Assembly (NCBI GenBank): GCA_019634675.1
Contig: JAHCAX010000001.1
Coordinates: forward strand, 186,001-250,000
Length of the DNA: 64,000 bases
Origin: Acherontichlamydia pituitae
GTDB taxonomy: Bacteria > Chlamydiota > Chlamydiia > Chlamydiales > Rhabdochlamydiaceae
Reading direction: 5' to 3'
Shown: piece after piece, positions 55,901 to 64,000 of the stretch
Numbering within the stretch: the stretch's first letter is position 1
Layout of the letters: the number at the start of each line of letters is the position of its first letter
Notes under the pieces: generated by a model
The model's input: the letters and a program-made list of their open reading frames with translations, nothing else
Told to the model about the DNA's origin: nothing
Database searches by the model: none
Made by a program: the position numbers and the translations under genes

Positions 55901-57737
55901 CTTGGCTCATCTGGATCATCGTTAAATTGCCCTGGGGACAAAATCTTGGGCTTGACGTCTGCATTAATTGTTTTAGGATCTCTTGAGCCTCTTGTAACAT
56001 AAAGCTCTTTTTCCGTCCGCGAGCAAATCGGGATGCTGCCTTGGCAAGCTTCCGCAGCTTCTCTTCTGCGCTTAAACGCCCAGGCATCCCCACGCTCAGC
56101 TCAACAAGGATTTCCCTCAAGGCATCAAGCGTTTGCCCGGCTTCGATAGCTGGCGGTATCGCATCAATGATGAACTTATTTTTTCCGCACTGACGAATGT
56201 CAAACCCGATTTTAACCATCTCCTCCTCGTATGCGTGCAGAAGGATCTCCTCTTCGATCGATACGGCGAGGACCGCGGGGATCAGAAGGCCCTGGCGGGC
56301 TGCAGGCCCATTGGAAATATTGACAACTGAGTCAAATAAGATGCGCGATTGCGCTGCGTGAAGGTCGACAAGAAGAAATCCCTCCTTCTCTGATGAGGTG
56401 CCGCAGCCTGTAAGCTCTGCATTGGGCTCTACGATTAAATAATGGGAGAATGTTCCAATGGTTTGAAATGAAAGCGCGATCGGAAGCTTCTCTTCTTGGC
56501 CAACGGAACTGTTTTCCTTGCGGAAAAGAGAATCCGGAAGGTCTTTTGACTCAAATACGGAAGCAGAACGATATCCTGGTTCTTCGCATAGGAATTGCCT
56601 ATCTGCTGCAGAAAAACCCTCAAGGCCCGCTGGGAAGACCGAATCAACATCTTTTCGCCCATGCTCAAGGCTGGGAGCATGCAGAAATTTTGCAAACTTC
56701 TCACCCTGTTCCTGGATTTGCAAAGTTCCTTCTTTGTGCTGCAAAGCCAAATGGACAGCTGTCTGAATGCTCTCGCGCAAACCTCTCTCATCGCGAAGTC
56801 GCACTTCTTTTTTTTGCGGATGGACATTGACGTCCACAAGGTAGGAAGGTATTTCCAAATGCAAAGAAAAGATGGGGTGGCGGTCGGAAGGGAGGCGGGT
56901 ACCGTAAGCATCCCGTATCGCAAAGGAAATTAAGGGACAGGACACTGGCCGACGATTAATGAACAAGTTCTGTCCCGAACGGTTATGGCGATGAGCAAGA
57001 GGAGATCCGATCACCCCCTTCAACTTGCAAGGCCCCTGTACGAGGTCCATTTTAAGCACATCAGTTTGAAATTGACCTCCTAAGAGATCGACACTTCTCT
57101 GGCTGAGGCCCTCCACCATTTTCCCCTGTTCAATTGCAGGAACGGAAAAGACCGTTTGCTCTTGGACGATCAGTTCAAATCCAATCTCAGGGTGCGCCAG
57201 CGCCTGCTGCGTAACGACTTTGGTCACATCGGCAACAGATGCTGCTGGAGTTTTTTGAAATTTTTTGCGCGCCGGGACGTTGTAAAAAAGAGAGCGCACT
57301 TCCATGGTTGTTCCTCTTGCTCGAGAGGCCTCGCCTACATGGACAACCTTTCCTCCCTCCACCTCAACTTCAGTCCCTGTTGCATTTTCCTCCGCTGTCA
57401 CAATCCGCATTTTTGCAATCGATGCAACCGATGCCAGGGCTTCCCCTCGAAAGCCCATCGTTGCCAACACGAACAAATCGTCCACCTTGCTAATTTTGGA
57501 TGTCGCATGTCTTTCCAAACAGAGTAGAGCGTCTTCCTTTCCCATTCCGACTCCATTGTCAGACACGCGGATGAGCTGATGACCTCCTCCCGTAATTTCG
57601 ACGACGATGCGGACAGCGCCTGCATCGATGCTATTTTCAACCAATTCTTTCACAACGGAAGAGGGATTTTCTATCACCTCGCCAGCTGCTATCTGATTGA
57701 TGGTCTGCTCCGAAAGAGCTCGAATTTTAGCGGTCAT
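55866..57737 (-). CDS. mutL: DNA mismatch repair protein MutL
   Basis: 623 residues. N-terminal GHKL ATPase: IAAGEVIENPSSVVKELVENSIDAGA, SDNGVGM, RHATSKI and GFRGEALASVAS. The C-terminal domain has VDLHAAQSRILFD where endonuclease-active MutL has DQHA-x2-E-x4-E; here Q is L, the first E is S and the second is D. The CPHGRP box reads CPQGNL. Nuclease activity is therefore doubtful. Couples MutS recognition to downstream repair steps. Confidence 0.96.
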   Translation of the reverse strand: MTAKIRALSEQTINQIAAGEVIENPSSVVKELVENSIDAGAVRIVVEITGGGHQLIRVSDNGVGMGKEDALLCLERHATSKISKVDDLFVLATMGFRGEALASVASIAKMRIVTAEENATGTEVEVEGGKVVHVGEASRARGTTMEVRSLFYNVPARKKFQKTPAASVADVTKVVTQQALAHPEIGFELIVQEQTVFSVPAIEQGKMVEGLSQRSVDLLGGQFQTDVLKMDLVQGPCKLKGVIGSPLAHRHNRSGQNLFINRRPVSCPLISFAIRDAYGTRLPSDRHPIFSLHLEIPSYLVDVNVHPQKKEVRLRDERGLRESIQTAVHLALQHKEGTLQIQEQGEKFAKFLHAPSLEHGRKDVDSVFPAGLEGFSAADRQFLCEEPGYRSASVFESKDLPDSLFRKENSSVGQEEKLPIALSFQTIGTFSHYLIVEPNAELTGCGTSSEKEGFLLVDLHAAQSRILFDSVVNISNGPAARQGLLIPAVLAVSIEEEILLHAYEEEMVKIGFDIRQCGKNKFIIDAIPPAIEAGQTLDALREILVELSVGMPGRLSAEEKLRKLAKAASRFARGRKKSFMLQEAQEILKQLMQTSSPRFCPQGNLTMIQMSQDEIEKKFSGSN

Positions 57738-57755
57738 CGATTTCCCTTAAGTTTT

Positions 57756-58099
57756 AGAGACTGTTAACGGATTTAGGTTTCGTCGCTTTTCTGAGAATTT
57801 TTCGCAAATTTTGAGTCCGTTTGTTGGGGGTAATATACGAAAGCTGATATATACCGAAACAACATGAAAAATTGGTTTTTGGCTGCGTCAGACAGCTACT
57901 AAATTTGATCCCGCCTGCATCACTCAACTTATTCTAGTTGAGCTGCTTCGGCGCCAACCTAGCTTGATTCAAATTTAGGGCGCCTCCTTGCCAAATTCCC
58001 AATTTTTCAAGTTGTTTTGGTAACCCCCCAACAAACGGGCTCAAAATTTCCTGAAAAAGTCCAAAAAAACGACAGAAACTAAATTCGTTAACAGTCTCT
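57756..58099. repeat. Family A palindromic element interrupted by a family B element
   Basis: The outer arms (AGAGACTGTTAACGG... at left, its inverse ending at 58099) match the 172-bp element at 45537-45708 in reverse orientation. The loop is interrupted at GATATA by 171 bp (57852-58022) with ends TACCGAAACAACATG and CAAGTTGTTTTGGTA, after which the family A sequence resumes with ACCCCC. The spacer between mutL and the YHS gene contains nothing else obvious. Confidence 0.9.
57852..58022. repeat. Family B palindromic element nested in family A
   Basis: Inverted ends TACC(G/A)AAACAAC(A/T)TGAAAAATTGG. The core (CAACTTATTCTAGTTGAGCTGCTTCG, TTGCCAAATTCCCAA) matches the element at 35511-35685. TA dinucleotides flank both junctions. 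Confidence 0.85.
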
Positions 58100-58196
58100 T
58101 AGAACTATCCTACAGGAAGTCTGCTCTTGCATATAGAAAAAAATTCCCTGGTTGCTATAGAGTCTTGTTAGGGCCTGTTCAAACTTAAGGAGTTTT

Positions 58197-58448
58197 ATGA
58201 AGAAAGCAATGCTATTTATTCTGTTCCTATCCTGCAGCGCGCTAATTTATGCAGACGAGGTCGAGAATGCCATTGAAAAAACTCCCACCAATGCCGGCAA
58301 TACAAACTGCCCTGTATCCGGAAAACCGATTAATGGAGTCGCCTCCTATGTCCATAACGGCACGGAATACAACCTGTGCAGCGACGGATGCAAGATCGCA
58401 TTAGCTGAAAATCCAGAGAAGTTCATCAGCGACAAGCCCCAAAATTAG
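58197..58448 (+). CDS. Exported YHS-domain (metal-binding) small protein
   Basis: 83 residues, AAGGAG before the ATG. A signal peptide (MLFILFLSCSALIYA) precedes a YHS/TRASH-like unit: CPVSGKPI, YVHNGTEYNLCSDGC and NPEKFIS. The three cysteines (CPVSG and LCSDGC) could hold a metal ion, as in copper- or iron-linked YHS proteins. Periplasmic. No partner gene nearby. Confidence 0.75.
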   Translation: MKKAMLFILFLSCSALIYADEVENAIEKTPTNAGNTNCPVSGKPINGVASYVHNGTEYNLCSDGCKIALAENPEKFISDKPQN

Positions 58449-58559
58449 CAATAGGTTTTTTTCTCTTCTAGAAAAAATTAATTCCATTGCATTTGCTTTA
58501 TTATTTTGTTATCTTTTTCGCGCATCCCAAATTACACCTTTTTTAGGCCCTTCACCTCC

Positions 58560-59480
58560 ATGAAGAAAAAGCAAAAGAGCAGCAAATCCCTCTTTTTAGT
58601 CATGATGCTCCCACTTGTCATCTTAGGGGCAGGACTTGCCTTTTGCTGCCGCACCCAAGGCTTCAACATTGAAAAGATCTCCTCTAAACTGACCTATAAC
58701 GAAATGTGGGGCGTCCCCCCATTGAATCAAGAGGAGATCCAATGTTTTGTGACAAATGTGTTTTCTCAGCCTTTTTATTATTTGGGATCTGGAGAACAGT
58801 GCTACGTATTTCAGAGCGAAGACGGACAGTTTGTATTAAAATTCTTCAAAATGCACCAATTGCTCCCCAAAGATTGGTTGAACGATTTCCCGTTTTCCCT
58901 TCTTGAAAATTACCGCTTTAACAATGTTGAAAAAAGAAAACAGCTAATCAACGAAGTGTTTTCCAGCATAAAGGCTTGCTATGACAACCTTCAAGATGAG
59001 TCTGGCCTCCTCTTTATCCATTTGAACAAAACACGGGACCTCAGGACAAAAGCGACTTTGCACGATAAGAGTGGAAAAAAATATCTCGTCGACCTCGATT
59101 CGAAAGAGTTCTTTTTACAAAGAAAGGCTGTCAGGATCTATGACCATTTGGTCAAATTGATGAAACAAGGGGAAGAAGAGCGGGTGCACCGCAGCATCCG
59201 TTCTCTTCTGAAAGTTGTTGTTGCCCGCTGCGAGCAGGGGCTTGCCGACCTTGATATCGGAGTCCGCAACAACTATGGATTTATTGAGGATGAAGCGATG
59301 ATCATCGATTGCGGAAGCCTGGTTCCAGATGACGCGATTGCCCAACCCCACCATTACCAAAGAGAAGTCTTACGGATCGCAGAAGCAATGGACCATTGGG
59401 CCCAAACCCACTATCCAGAGCTCGTTCCGATCATCCAAGACGAAGCGCACTTTGCCATTAACTCCATCTTAGAAAAATGA
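58560..59480 (+). CDS. Membrane-anchored or exported kinase-like protein, paralogue 1
   Basis: 306 residues from the ATG at 58560 (MKKKQKSSKSLFLV); an upstream ATG would add 18 residues. The ribosome binding site is poor. An N-terminal hydrophobic segment (LFLVMMLPLVILGAGLAFCC) is a signal peptide or anchor. Beyond it, YYLGSGEQCYVFQSEDGQFVLKFFK looks like a Gly-rich loop with a beta-3 Lys. DLDIGVRNNYGFIEDEAMIIDCG looks like the catalytic Asp, the Asn and the DFG-like Asp of a kinase C-lobe. Between them lies LFIHLNKTRDL, shared with the paralogue at 59610. The kinase fold is my inference. Confidence 0.55.
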   Translation: MKKKQKSSKSLFLVMMLPLVILGAGLAFCCRTQGFNIEKISSKLTYNEMWGVPPLNQEEIQCFVTNVFSQPFYYLGSGEQCYVFQSEDGQFVLKFFKMHQLLPKDWLNDFPFSLLENYRFNNVEKRKQLINEVFSSIKACYDNLQDESGLLFIHLNKTRDLRTKATLHDKSGKKYLVDLDSKEFFLQRKAVRIYDHLVKLMKQGEEERVHRSIRSLLKVVVARCEQGLADLDIGVRNNYGFIEDEAMIIDCGSLVPDDAIAQPHHYQREVLRIAEAMDHWAQTHYPELVPIIQDEAHFAINSILEK

Positions 59481-59609
59481 GGCGGCAGCAAAACTGCCAT
59501 GCTCCATATGAATAGGGCATGTCGGTTTCAAGCGTACCGTTCAAGGAGAATGGGCTGAAATGGTTTCAACTGGATGATTATGTTGAGCAACTAGCTCAAG
59601 TAATTGCAA

Positions 59610-60500
59610 TCAAAAGCTAGATACATCTTTGAGGTTCGATTCGAAGTGCTCCAACAGTTCAGGATAGTTCTTTTCGATCCATGTTTTAAAGCTCTTGGTG
59701 ATGCTGGCCACCTCGTGCTTATACTGCAGAGACTGGATCCTTAAAGGATCGATCCGCATGCGGCCGATATCGATTTGAACGGCCCGGTCATCGATCAATC
59801 CAAAATTTTTGCGCAAGATCGGATCATTATCGACAACGCCCCGCTTCCCCAGTAAATCGATCAGGGAAAACACCGATGTGATGATCTGCTTCGCTTGTTC
59901 CGTTTCACCCTGGGACATCAGTTCGGTAATCCGCACGTAGATCAAATTTGCCTTCTTTTGGACCAAAAAGCTTGTTTTATCCAAATCGACCAGATGGGTA
60001 TTGCCTCTCCGATCAAAAATTGTGATCTTTTTATTCAAGTTCTTGGTGCTATTGAGATGAACGTAGAGAAGCCCGGTTTCCTGTTTAAAATCGATAAAGG
60101 CTGTCTTTATAGCTCTAAAAGTGCTTTGATGCTTCTTCTTTAAAAGAAGACCTTTTTGATACCAGGGATTGAAGGAAAAGGGGAAATAAGCCAGCCACGA
60201 ATTAGAATGCAGCTTGTTTTGCTTTAGGAATTTCAAAATGTACTTCTTGTCTTCTGAAATATAGACGTAAGCTTGAGAGCCTTTATTAAAATAGGTGAAT
60301 TTTTGGTTTAAAATGTGATTGATCAGCTTCGGGTCATCGATTACGGAAGATGGAATTTCCCACTCAGGCGATGAATAGGAAGAAGTTATACAGCCAGGTG
60401 AATAGCGGGATTTGTGGTGGGCGAATCGGTCAAGCCCAATGAACAAGGAGCATGCCAAAACAAAAAATGCAAAAGCTACAGATAGTTTCTTAATCAACAT
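59610..60500 (-). CDS. Membrane-anchored or exported kinase-like protein, paralogue 2
   Basis: 296 residues, converging on its paralogue. Signal peptide or anchor LSVAFAFFVLACSLFIGL. Shared blocks: FTYFNKGSQAYVYISEDKKYILKFLK, GLLYVHLNSTKNL, HLVDLDKTSFLVQKKA, and VVDNDPILRKNFGLIDDRAVQIDIGR. The order of nucleotide-loop Lys, Asp-x4-Asn-like and I-D-x-G resembles a small kinase or lipid/aminoglycoside phosphotransferase. Topology would place it outside the cytoplasm or anchored at the membrane. Function unknown. Confidence 0.55.
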   Translation of the reverse strand: MLIKKLSVAFAFFVLACSLFIGLDRFAHHKSRYSPGCITSSYSSPEWEIPSSVIDDPKLINHILNQKFTYFNKGSQAYVYISEDKKYILKFLKQNKLHSNSWLAYFPFSFNPWYQKGLLLKKKHQSTFRAIKTAFIDFKQETGLLYVHLNSTKNLNKKITIFDRRGNTHLVDLDKTSFLVQKKANLIYVRITELMSQGETEQAKQIITSVFSLIDLLGKRGVVDNDPILRKNFGLIDDRAVQIDIGRMRIDPLRIQSLQYKHEVASITKSFKTWIEKNYPELLEHFESNLKDVSSF

Positions 60501-60503
60501 GGG

Positions 60504-61745
60504 TCAATTATGCCAAAGGGAGGAATTTTTGAGGAGATCGATTATCCGAACTGGATCTTCTATCCCCAGGTTCACGCTGATCCTTTCCGCTTCTTTAAGG
60601 AGAGCTCCCATTTTTTTACCAGGCTGGACACCATTTTGCATCAGATGCTCAGACTTGACGATAGGAGTTTGAGACCGGATCCGATGGATAAAAGGCAGCA
60701 GTTCTTGCATCCTTTGATAATGCGTCTGGACAAAAGCCTCCCTCTTTTCTTCAAGAAGGTGGGCAGAAAAAATCTGAATGCAGAGATAGGAGCTCGGGTT
60801 AGCATAATATTGTGCCCATTCAATCTTTTCCAAGTTCTGAAGCCACTCCTGCGGCATGCTTAATAGCTCTTTTGCCCGATGAAAAAACGTAACGAACTCA
60901 CGTTCTTGCCTCGATAGCTTGAGATAGTCGCATAGCTCCAAAAGCTGTTCCAAGGAATGATTAGGAAATAATTCGATTAGTTCTGCGATGGCCGGGCACT
61001 CCGGCGGATAGGAGCTTAAAGGAGCAAGCCTCTTCTCAATTTCTTCTGAAGAAGTCCCTTTTAAGACAGGAAAGATCGTCGGCAGCAAGTTGAGGCGATG
61101 CAGAGCAAGAAGTCCTAAGTCAAAATGGGCAAAGTGGGACATTTTTTTAAACTCCTGCCAGATCCTTTCCATGGCAACAGAAGGGAGGAGGCTGGAGGCA
61201 TGATCGAGAATCGCTTGATATGTCGCTGGCTCTATGGGAAAGTCGAAGCGGGTCGAATAACGCACTGCGCGCATCATCCGAAGGCGGTCCTCCAAAAATC
61301 TCTCATGCGGGTTGCCGATCGCACGGATAACCCCTTTTTCAATATCTTTCTGCCCTTCGACATAATCGTAAAGTTTCTCTGTTAAAGGGTCGTAAAACAT
61401 CCCGTTGATCGTAAAATCGCGGCGCAAAGCATCTTCTTTGGGGTCAGCTGGGTCGATCCCGGTCGGCCTCCTCCCATCGACGTAGCCCCGGTCTTTGCGA
61501 AAGGTGGCGACTTCAAATTGATGCCCCTCTTCAACAACGATCACAATCCCGAAGGAGACACCAACGGGAATTGTCTTGGGAAATAAATTTTGGATCTCTT
61601 CGACCGAAGCGCTCGTAGCAATATCGATATCGTCAGATCGGCGCTTCATCAGGAAATCGCGAACCCACCCTCCTGCAAAGTAGGCCACGTGCCCTGCATC
61701 GGAGAGTTTTTTGACGACAGAGGTGGCAAAGGGGCGAGCAGGCAT
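60504..61745 (-). CDS. pcnB: Poly(A) polymerase / CCA-adding nucleotidyltransferase family
   Basis: 413 residues. Class II nucleotidyltransferase: AYFAGGWVRDFLM, SDDIDIATSA with the catalytic Asp pair, RRDFTINGMFYDP, and EDRLRMMRAVRYSTRF for nucleotide selection. Adds CCA to tRNA 3' ends or poly(A) tails; which one cannot be settled from motifs alone, and chlamydial homologues are called PcnB. Ends 3 bp before the start of the kinase-like paralogue 2 gene, so the two are likely cotranscribed. Confidence 0.9.
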   Translation of the reverse strand: MPARPFATSVVKKLSDAGHVAYFAGGWVRDFLMKRRSDDIDIATSASVEEIQNLFPKTIPVGVSFGIVIVVEEGHQFEVATFRKDRGYVDGRRPTGIDPADPKEDALRRDFTINGMFYDPLTEKLYDYVEGQKDIEKGVIRAIGNPHERFLEDRLRMMRAVRYSTRFDFPIEPATYQAILDHASSLLPSVAMERIWQEFKKMSHFAHFDLGLLALHRLNLLPTIFPVLKGTSSEEIEKRLAPLSSYPPECPAIAELIELFPNHSLEQLLELCDYLKLSRQEREFVTFFHRAKELLSMPQEWLQNLEKIEWAQYYANPSSYLCIQIFSAHLLEEKREAFVQTHYQRMQELLPFIHRIRSQTPIVKSEHLMQNGVQPGKKMGALLKEAERISVNLGIEDPVRIIDLLKNSSLWHN

Positions 61746-61886
61746 GGTGAAGGTAGTGGTTTTTGATCCAAGATTAGGTATAATTGACAGGATGGCAGGA
61801 TAGACAGGAAAAACTCAAACATTAATTTCCTGAGACTTGAATTGTTAAGCAGACTCCAAATCGGCCAGCCCCTGATTCAAGTCCAG

Positions 61887-61981
61887 TTTATTGAAGGAAT
61901 TGCAAAACTCTATTCGGGTCCGAATCTGACGAAAAAAGCGGAGATTGAGTCGGAATGGAGTTTTGTAATTCCTTCAATAAA
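61887..61981. repeat. Long hairpin, 29-bp stem, in the 348-bp spacer upstream of pcnB
   Basis: The arms 61887-61915 and 61953-61981 are complementary over 29 nt; the two mismatches would be G-U pairs in RNA. The sequence carries GAATTGCAAAACTC, the family motif of the elements at 2750, 22620 and 48388. It lies downstream of the RsbU gene. The rest of the spacer 61746-62093 holds nothing else I can assign. Confidence 0.8.
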
Positions 61982-62093
61982 ATAAGGGCTGCCAAAATTC
62001 AATTTATTGCCACTCTATTTCTCTTGAGAAAAAGAACAGGTTGCCGTCCAAATTCTTGAACAACCATGAAAACCGGTTATTGAGGAACATTCT

Positions 62094-64000
62094 CTAAACC
62101 ATTCGGAGCACAAGAAGCGTCCGGTCATCGACAAGGGGGATGTTCAGAGAAAACATCTCGACGCTGCCTAAAATGGCGTCCACAAGATCTTCTGCGCTCT
62201 TTCCACCCTCTTTCTTAATCACCTCGAGGAGCCGCTGCTTGCCATAAAATTCAAAGTAGGAGTCCTGGGAGTCGATGATTCCATCTGTGTAGAGGACAAG
62301 CATATCCCCTTTTTCCAATTGGACTTGCGCCACCAGCGCTTCCTGAATCGGCATCACCCCAAGGGCAATTCCTGGCGTAGCGATCTCAGTGATTGTGCCG
62401 TCGGCTCGTCGCAGGATGGCGGGCAAATGGCCGCAGGACGCATATTGCAAAACACGCGATTCAGGCTCGAGGATCCCAACCCATGCCGTCACGAAATTGC
62501 CACTATCTGCAGTGTCCAGGCAAAATAGGTTGTTCGTTTCTAAAATGGTCTTTTCCAGGTTGTTTGCCGATGCGGAAAAACTCCGGAGCATGCTGCGCGC
62601 GCAGAGCGAATATAGGCAAGCAGAAATCCCTTTTCCTGCTGCATCTGCAACTGAGATGACAAGCTTCTTTCCTCCAGCCGAAAAAATGTCGTAAAAGTCG
62701 CCTGCGACTTCCCTTGCACCCTGAAATCCAGTTGCGATCTCTACACCTGGAACATCAGGACGCTCCCTTGGCAATATGCTTCTTTGGATGTCGTGTCCGA
62801 TCTTTAGTTCTTTCGACAAAAGCTCCCGCGCCATCCGTTCATTGCGCGCCTCTTCCACATGATGAAGCACAGCGTCGATCATCCGATTAAAGGTATGGCC
62901 TAGAACATTGATTTCAAATCCGACCCGGTCATGATGGTAGCGCGCAGACAAGTTTCCGCTTTCGACATTTTCCATGACTGTGCACAGCGCGTTTAAAGGA
63001 CGGGATATCCGGATCGTGATCAAAAGCGCCAGCCCGCCTCCAATAACGAGATAGATTAAGATGATATTCAGGATGGTCGTAATCATCGCCGATGAAGGCT
63101 GGATCTTGACTGTCTCCAAAGTGGAAACAGCCATAATATTGAAGTCTGTCCCTGGGACCTGAACCTGGACTCCGAGCATCTGCTTGCTCTGTCCGAACAC
63201 CTCCAAATAGGCTTTTCCCATCGGAGTTTGCTTCACCTGGCTGAAAAGAACCTCCGAGTCATAATAAGGGTCCACTTTAAAGACATAAATTTCAGATGGA
63301 TCGATCTGCCCGCTTTGACCTACATACAGATGCCCTTCTTTTCCGATATAGGCGATTTGAAAAAACAATGGGCCCGTTTCCACCATTGCAATCCAATTGA
63401 GCAGCGCCAATGCATCCAAGCTCAAAGTAATCGTTCCAATTACCTGATTGGAATTGAGCACGTAGACAGGCTTGCTGATAAAAATTTCGACAATTGACGT
63501 GATCGGGTCCACATCTAAAAAGACGCTGTCCCCATTTTTAATGGCCAACTGCTGCTGTTGCTTAAAAATATTTTTTTGGCCAACTAAAAGCTTCTCAGAA
63601 GAGACCGCGCAGCTGAAATCCCCATTAGCGTCTAAAGACTGGTAAAAGATTGCCCCTGTAATCCGGTCGCGGTTGACAATTGAGAACAAAGAATCAAAAG
63701 CTTCCAAGTTCTGACTGAGCTTTCCTGCAGAGGCATCCTGTGTGATCAACACAGCCAGAAGGTCCATGATGTAAGTTTTATCTTGAACAATCTGTTTGGT
63801 AAATCCGGCTTTCCCCGTGGTGATCTCACTGAGTCCGACAAAAAGGAGTTTTTTATGATAGGCATTGTCTTCCAGATACTTAACCCAAGAATGGATCAGC
63901 ATCGGGACCACAAGAAAGATCAAGGCTACAAAAAAGACCCTAAACCCCAATTTACCAAAAAATGTCGAAGGGGTTTTGCTGCTATGAGGCGGCTGAGGAC
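62094..64000 (-). CDS. rsbU: RsbU-like receptor PP2C phosphatase (5' end beyond window)
   Basis: At least 635 residues; the frame stays open to the window edge (upstream residues PQPPHSSKTPSTFFGKLGFRV), so the true start is outside. An N-terminal TM (VFFVALIFLVVPMLIHSWV) is followed by an extracytoplasmic sensor of about 280 residues, TM2 (TTILNIILIYLVIGGGLALLI), HAMP, and a SpoIIE-type phosphatase domain: HDIQRSILPRERPDVPGVEI, EVAGDFYDIF, SVADAAGKGISA, YTDGIIDSQD and DDRTLLVLRM. In chlamydiae RsbU is thought to control an anti-sigma/partner-switch cascade. No partner genes are in the window. Confidence 0.92.
   Translation of the reverse strand, partial: PQPPHSSKTPSTFFGKLGFRVFFVALIFLVVPMLIHSWVKYLEDNAYHKKLLFVGLSEITTGKAGFTKQIVQDKTYIMDLLAVLITQDASAGKLSQNLEAFDSLFSIVNRDRITGAIFYQSLDANGDFSCAVSSEKLLVGQKNIFKQQQQLAIKNGDSVFLDVDPITSIVEIFISKPVYVLNSNQVIGTITLSLDALALLNWIAMVETGPLFFQIAYIGKEGHLYVGQSGQIDPSEIYVFKVDPYYDSEVLFSQVKQTPMGKAYLEVFGQSKQMLGVQVQVPGTDFNIMAVSTLETVKIQPSSAMITTILNIILIYLVIGGGLALLITIRISRPLNALCTVMENVESGNLSARYHHDRVGFEINVLGHTFNRMIDAVLHHVEEARNERMARELLSKELKIGHDIQRSILPRERPDVPGVEIATGFQGAREVAGDFYDIFSAGGKKLVISVADAAGKGISACLYSLCARSMLRSFSASANNLEKTILETNNLFCLDTADSGNFVTAWVGILEPESRVLQYASCGHLPAILRRADGTITEIATPGIALGVMPIQEALVAQVQLEKGDMLVLYTDGIIDSQDSYFEFYGKQRLLEVIKKEGGKSAEDLVDAILGSVEMFSLNIPLVDDRTLLVLRMV

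Noticed and set aside
63948..63950. TTG as start codon of the RsbU-like gene
   Set aside because: The frame remains open with plausible residues (SSKTPSTFFGKL) to the window edge, so the true start is outside the window.

Overview
The window looks like chromosomal DNA of a Chlamydiae bacterium outside the classical Chlamydiaceae (an 'environmental' chlamydia; Waddliaceae, Criblamydiaceae or a related family would fit). The reasons are several gene pairs that I recall as neighbours in Chlamydia genomes: glgC with a metallophosphoesterase, lpdA with lipA, mutL with the Xaa-Pro peptidase, gpsA with a type-1 UDP-sugar pyrophosphorylase, and the set nth / mnmE / psd / secA. Added to these are a RsbU-type phosphatase, a chlamydial-type PcnB and two Legionella-MOMP-like porins (Lpg1974 family). 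The assignment rests on remembered synteny and protein families, not on a search.

Layout. 0-6.3 kb: the 5' tip of a minus-strand MFS transporter behind a TPP riboswitch, a PagL-like lipid A deacylase, a DUF3419/BtaA-like transferase, a small membrane protein, the NAD(P)HX repair enzyme, and a protein with two tandem kinase-like repeats. 6.3-14 kb: an accessory block of three tandem paralogues. The first is a broken, internally deleted pseudogene; the other two are about 1000-residue proteins with serine-rich linkers and two repeated helical modules that resemble HEPN domains. 14-23 kb: GDP-fucose synthesis (Fcl, Gmd, both with signal-peptide-like N termini), a VWA protein, gpsA, a UDP-sugar pyrophosphorylase and two heptosyltransferase-like genes. 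23-33 kb: ruvC-ruvA, mnmE-nth, psd, hsp20 and secA. Between nth and psd lies an AT-rich 1.2-kb insert bounded by a 15-bp direct repeat of the nth 3' end. 33-35 kb: three small genes of unknown function, two of them paralogous. 35-44 kb: lpdA-lipA, two porins, glgC, a phosphoesterase and a GNAT-like gene. 44-50 kb: three pseudopilin-like genes split by an exported 2H-phosphoesterase-like gene and an OPT transporter. 50-64 kb: a PhoR-like histidine kinase, a receptor-type class III nucleotidyl cyclase, pepP-mutL, a YHS-domain protein, two exported kinase-like paralogues, pcnB and the receptor phosphatase RsbU, which runs off the window.

Non-coding structure is the other main feature. At least ten intergenic spacers hold large palindromic elements of about 75-340 bp. 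They fall into several families, share arms between loci and in two places are nested. One nested case (57756-58099) has an intact uninterrupted copy at 45537-45708, so the insertion point can be read exactly and is consistent with TA target duplication, as for IS630/Tc1-type miniature elements. Many of these palindromes sit on or next to stop codons and probably also act as terminators.

Functionally the window combines housekeeping (DNA repair and recombination, tRNA modification, secretion, lipoylation, glycogen, phospholipid) with envelope and carbohydrate modification, membrane signalling (histidine kinase, cyclase, RsbU) and lineage-specific secreted or effector-like families. No rRNA, tRNA or CRISPR array was recognised.
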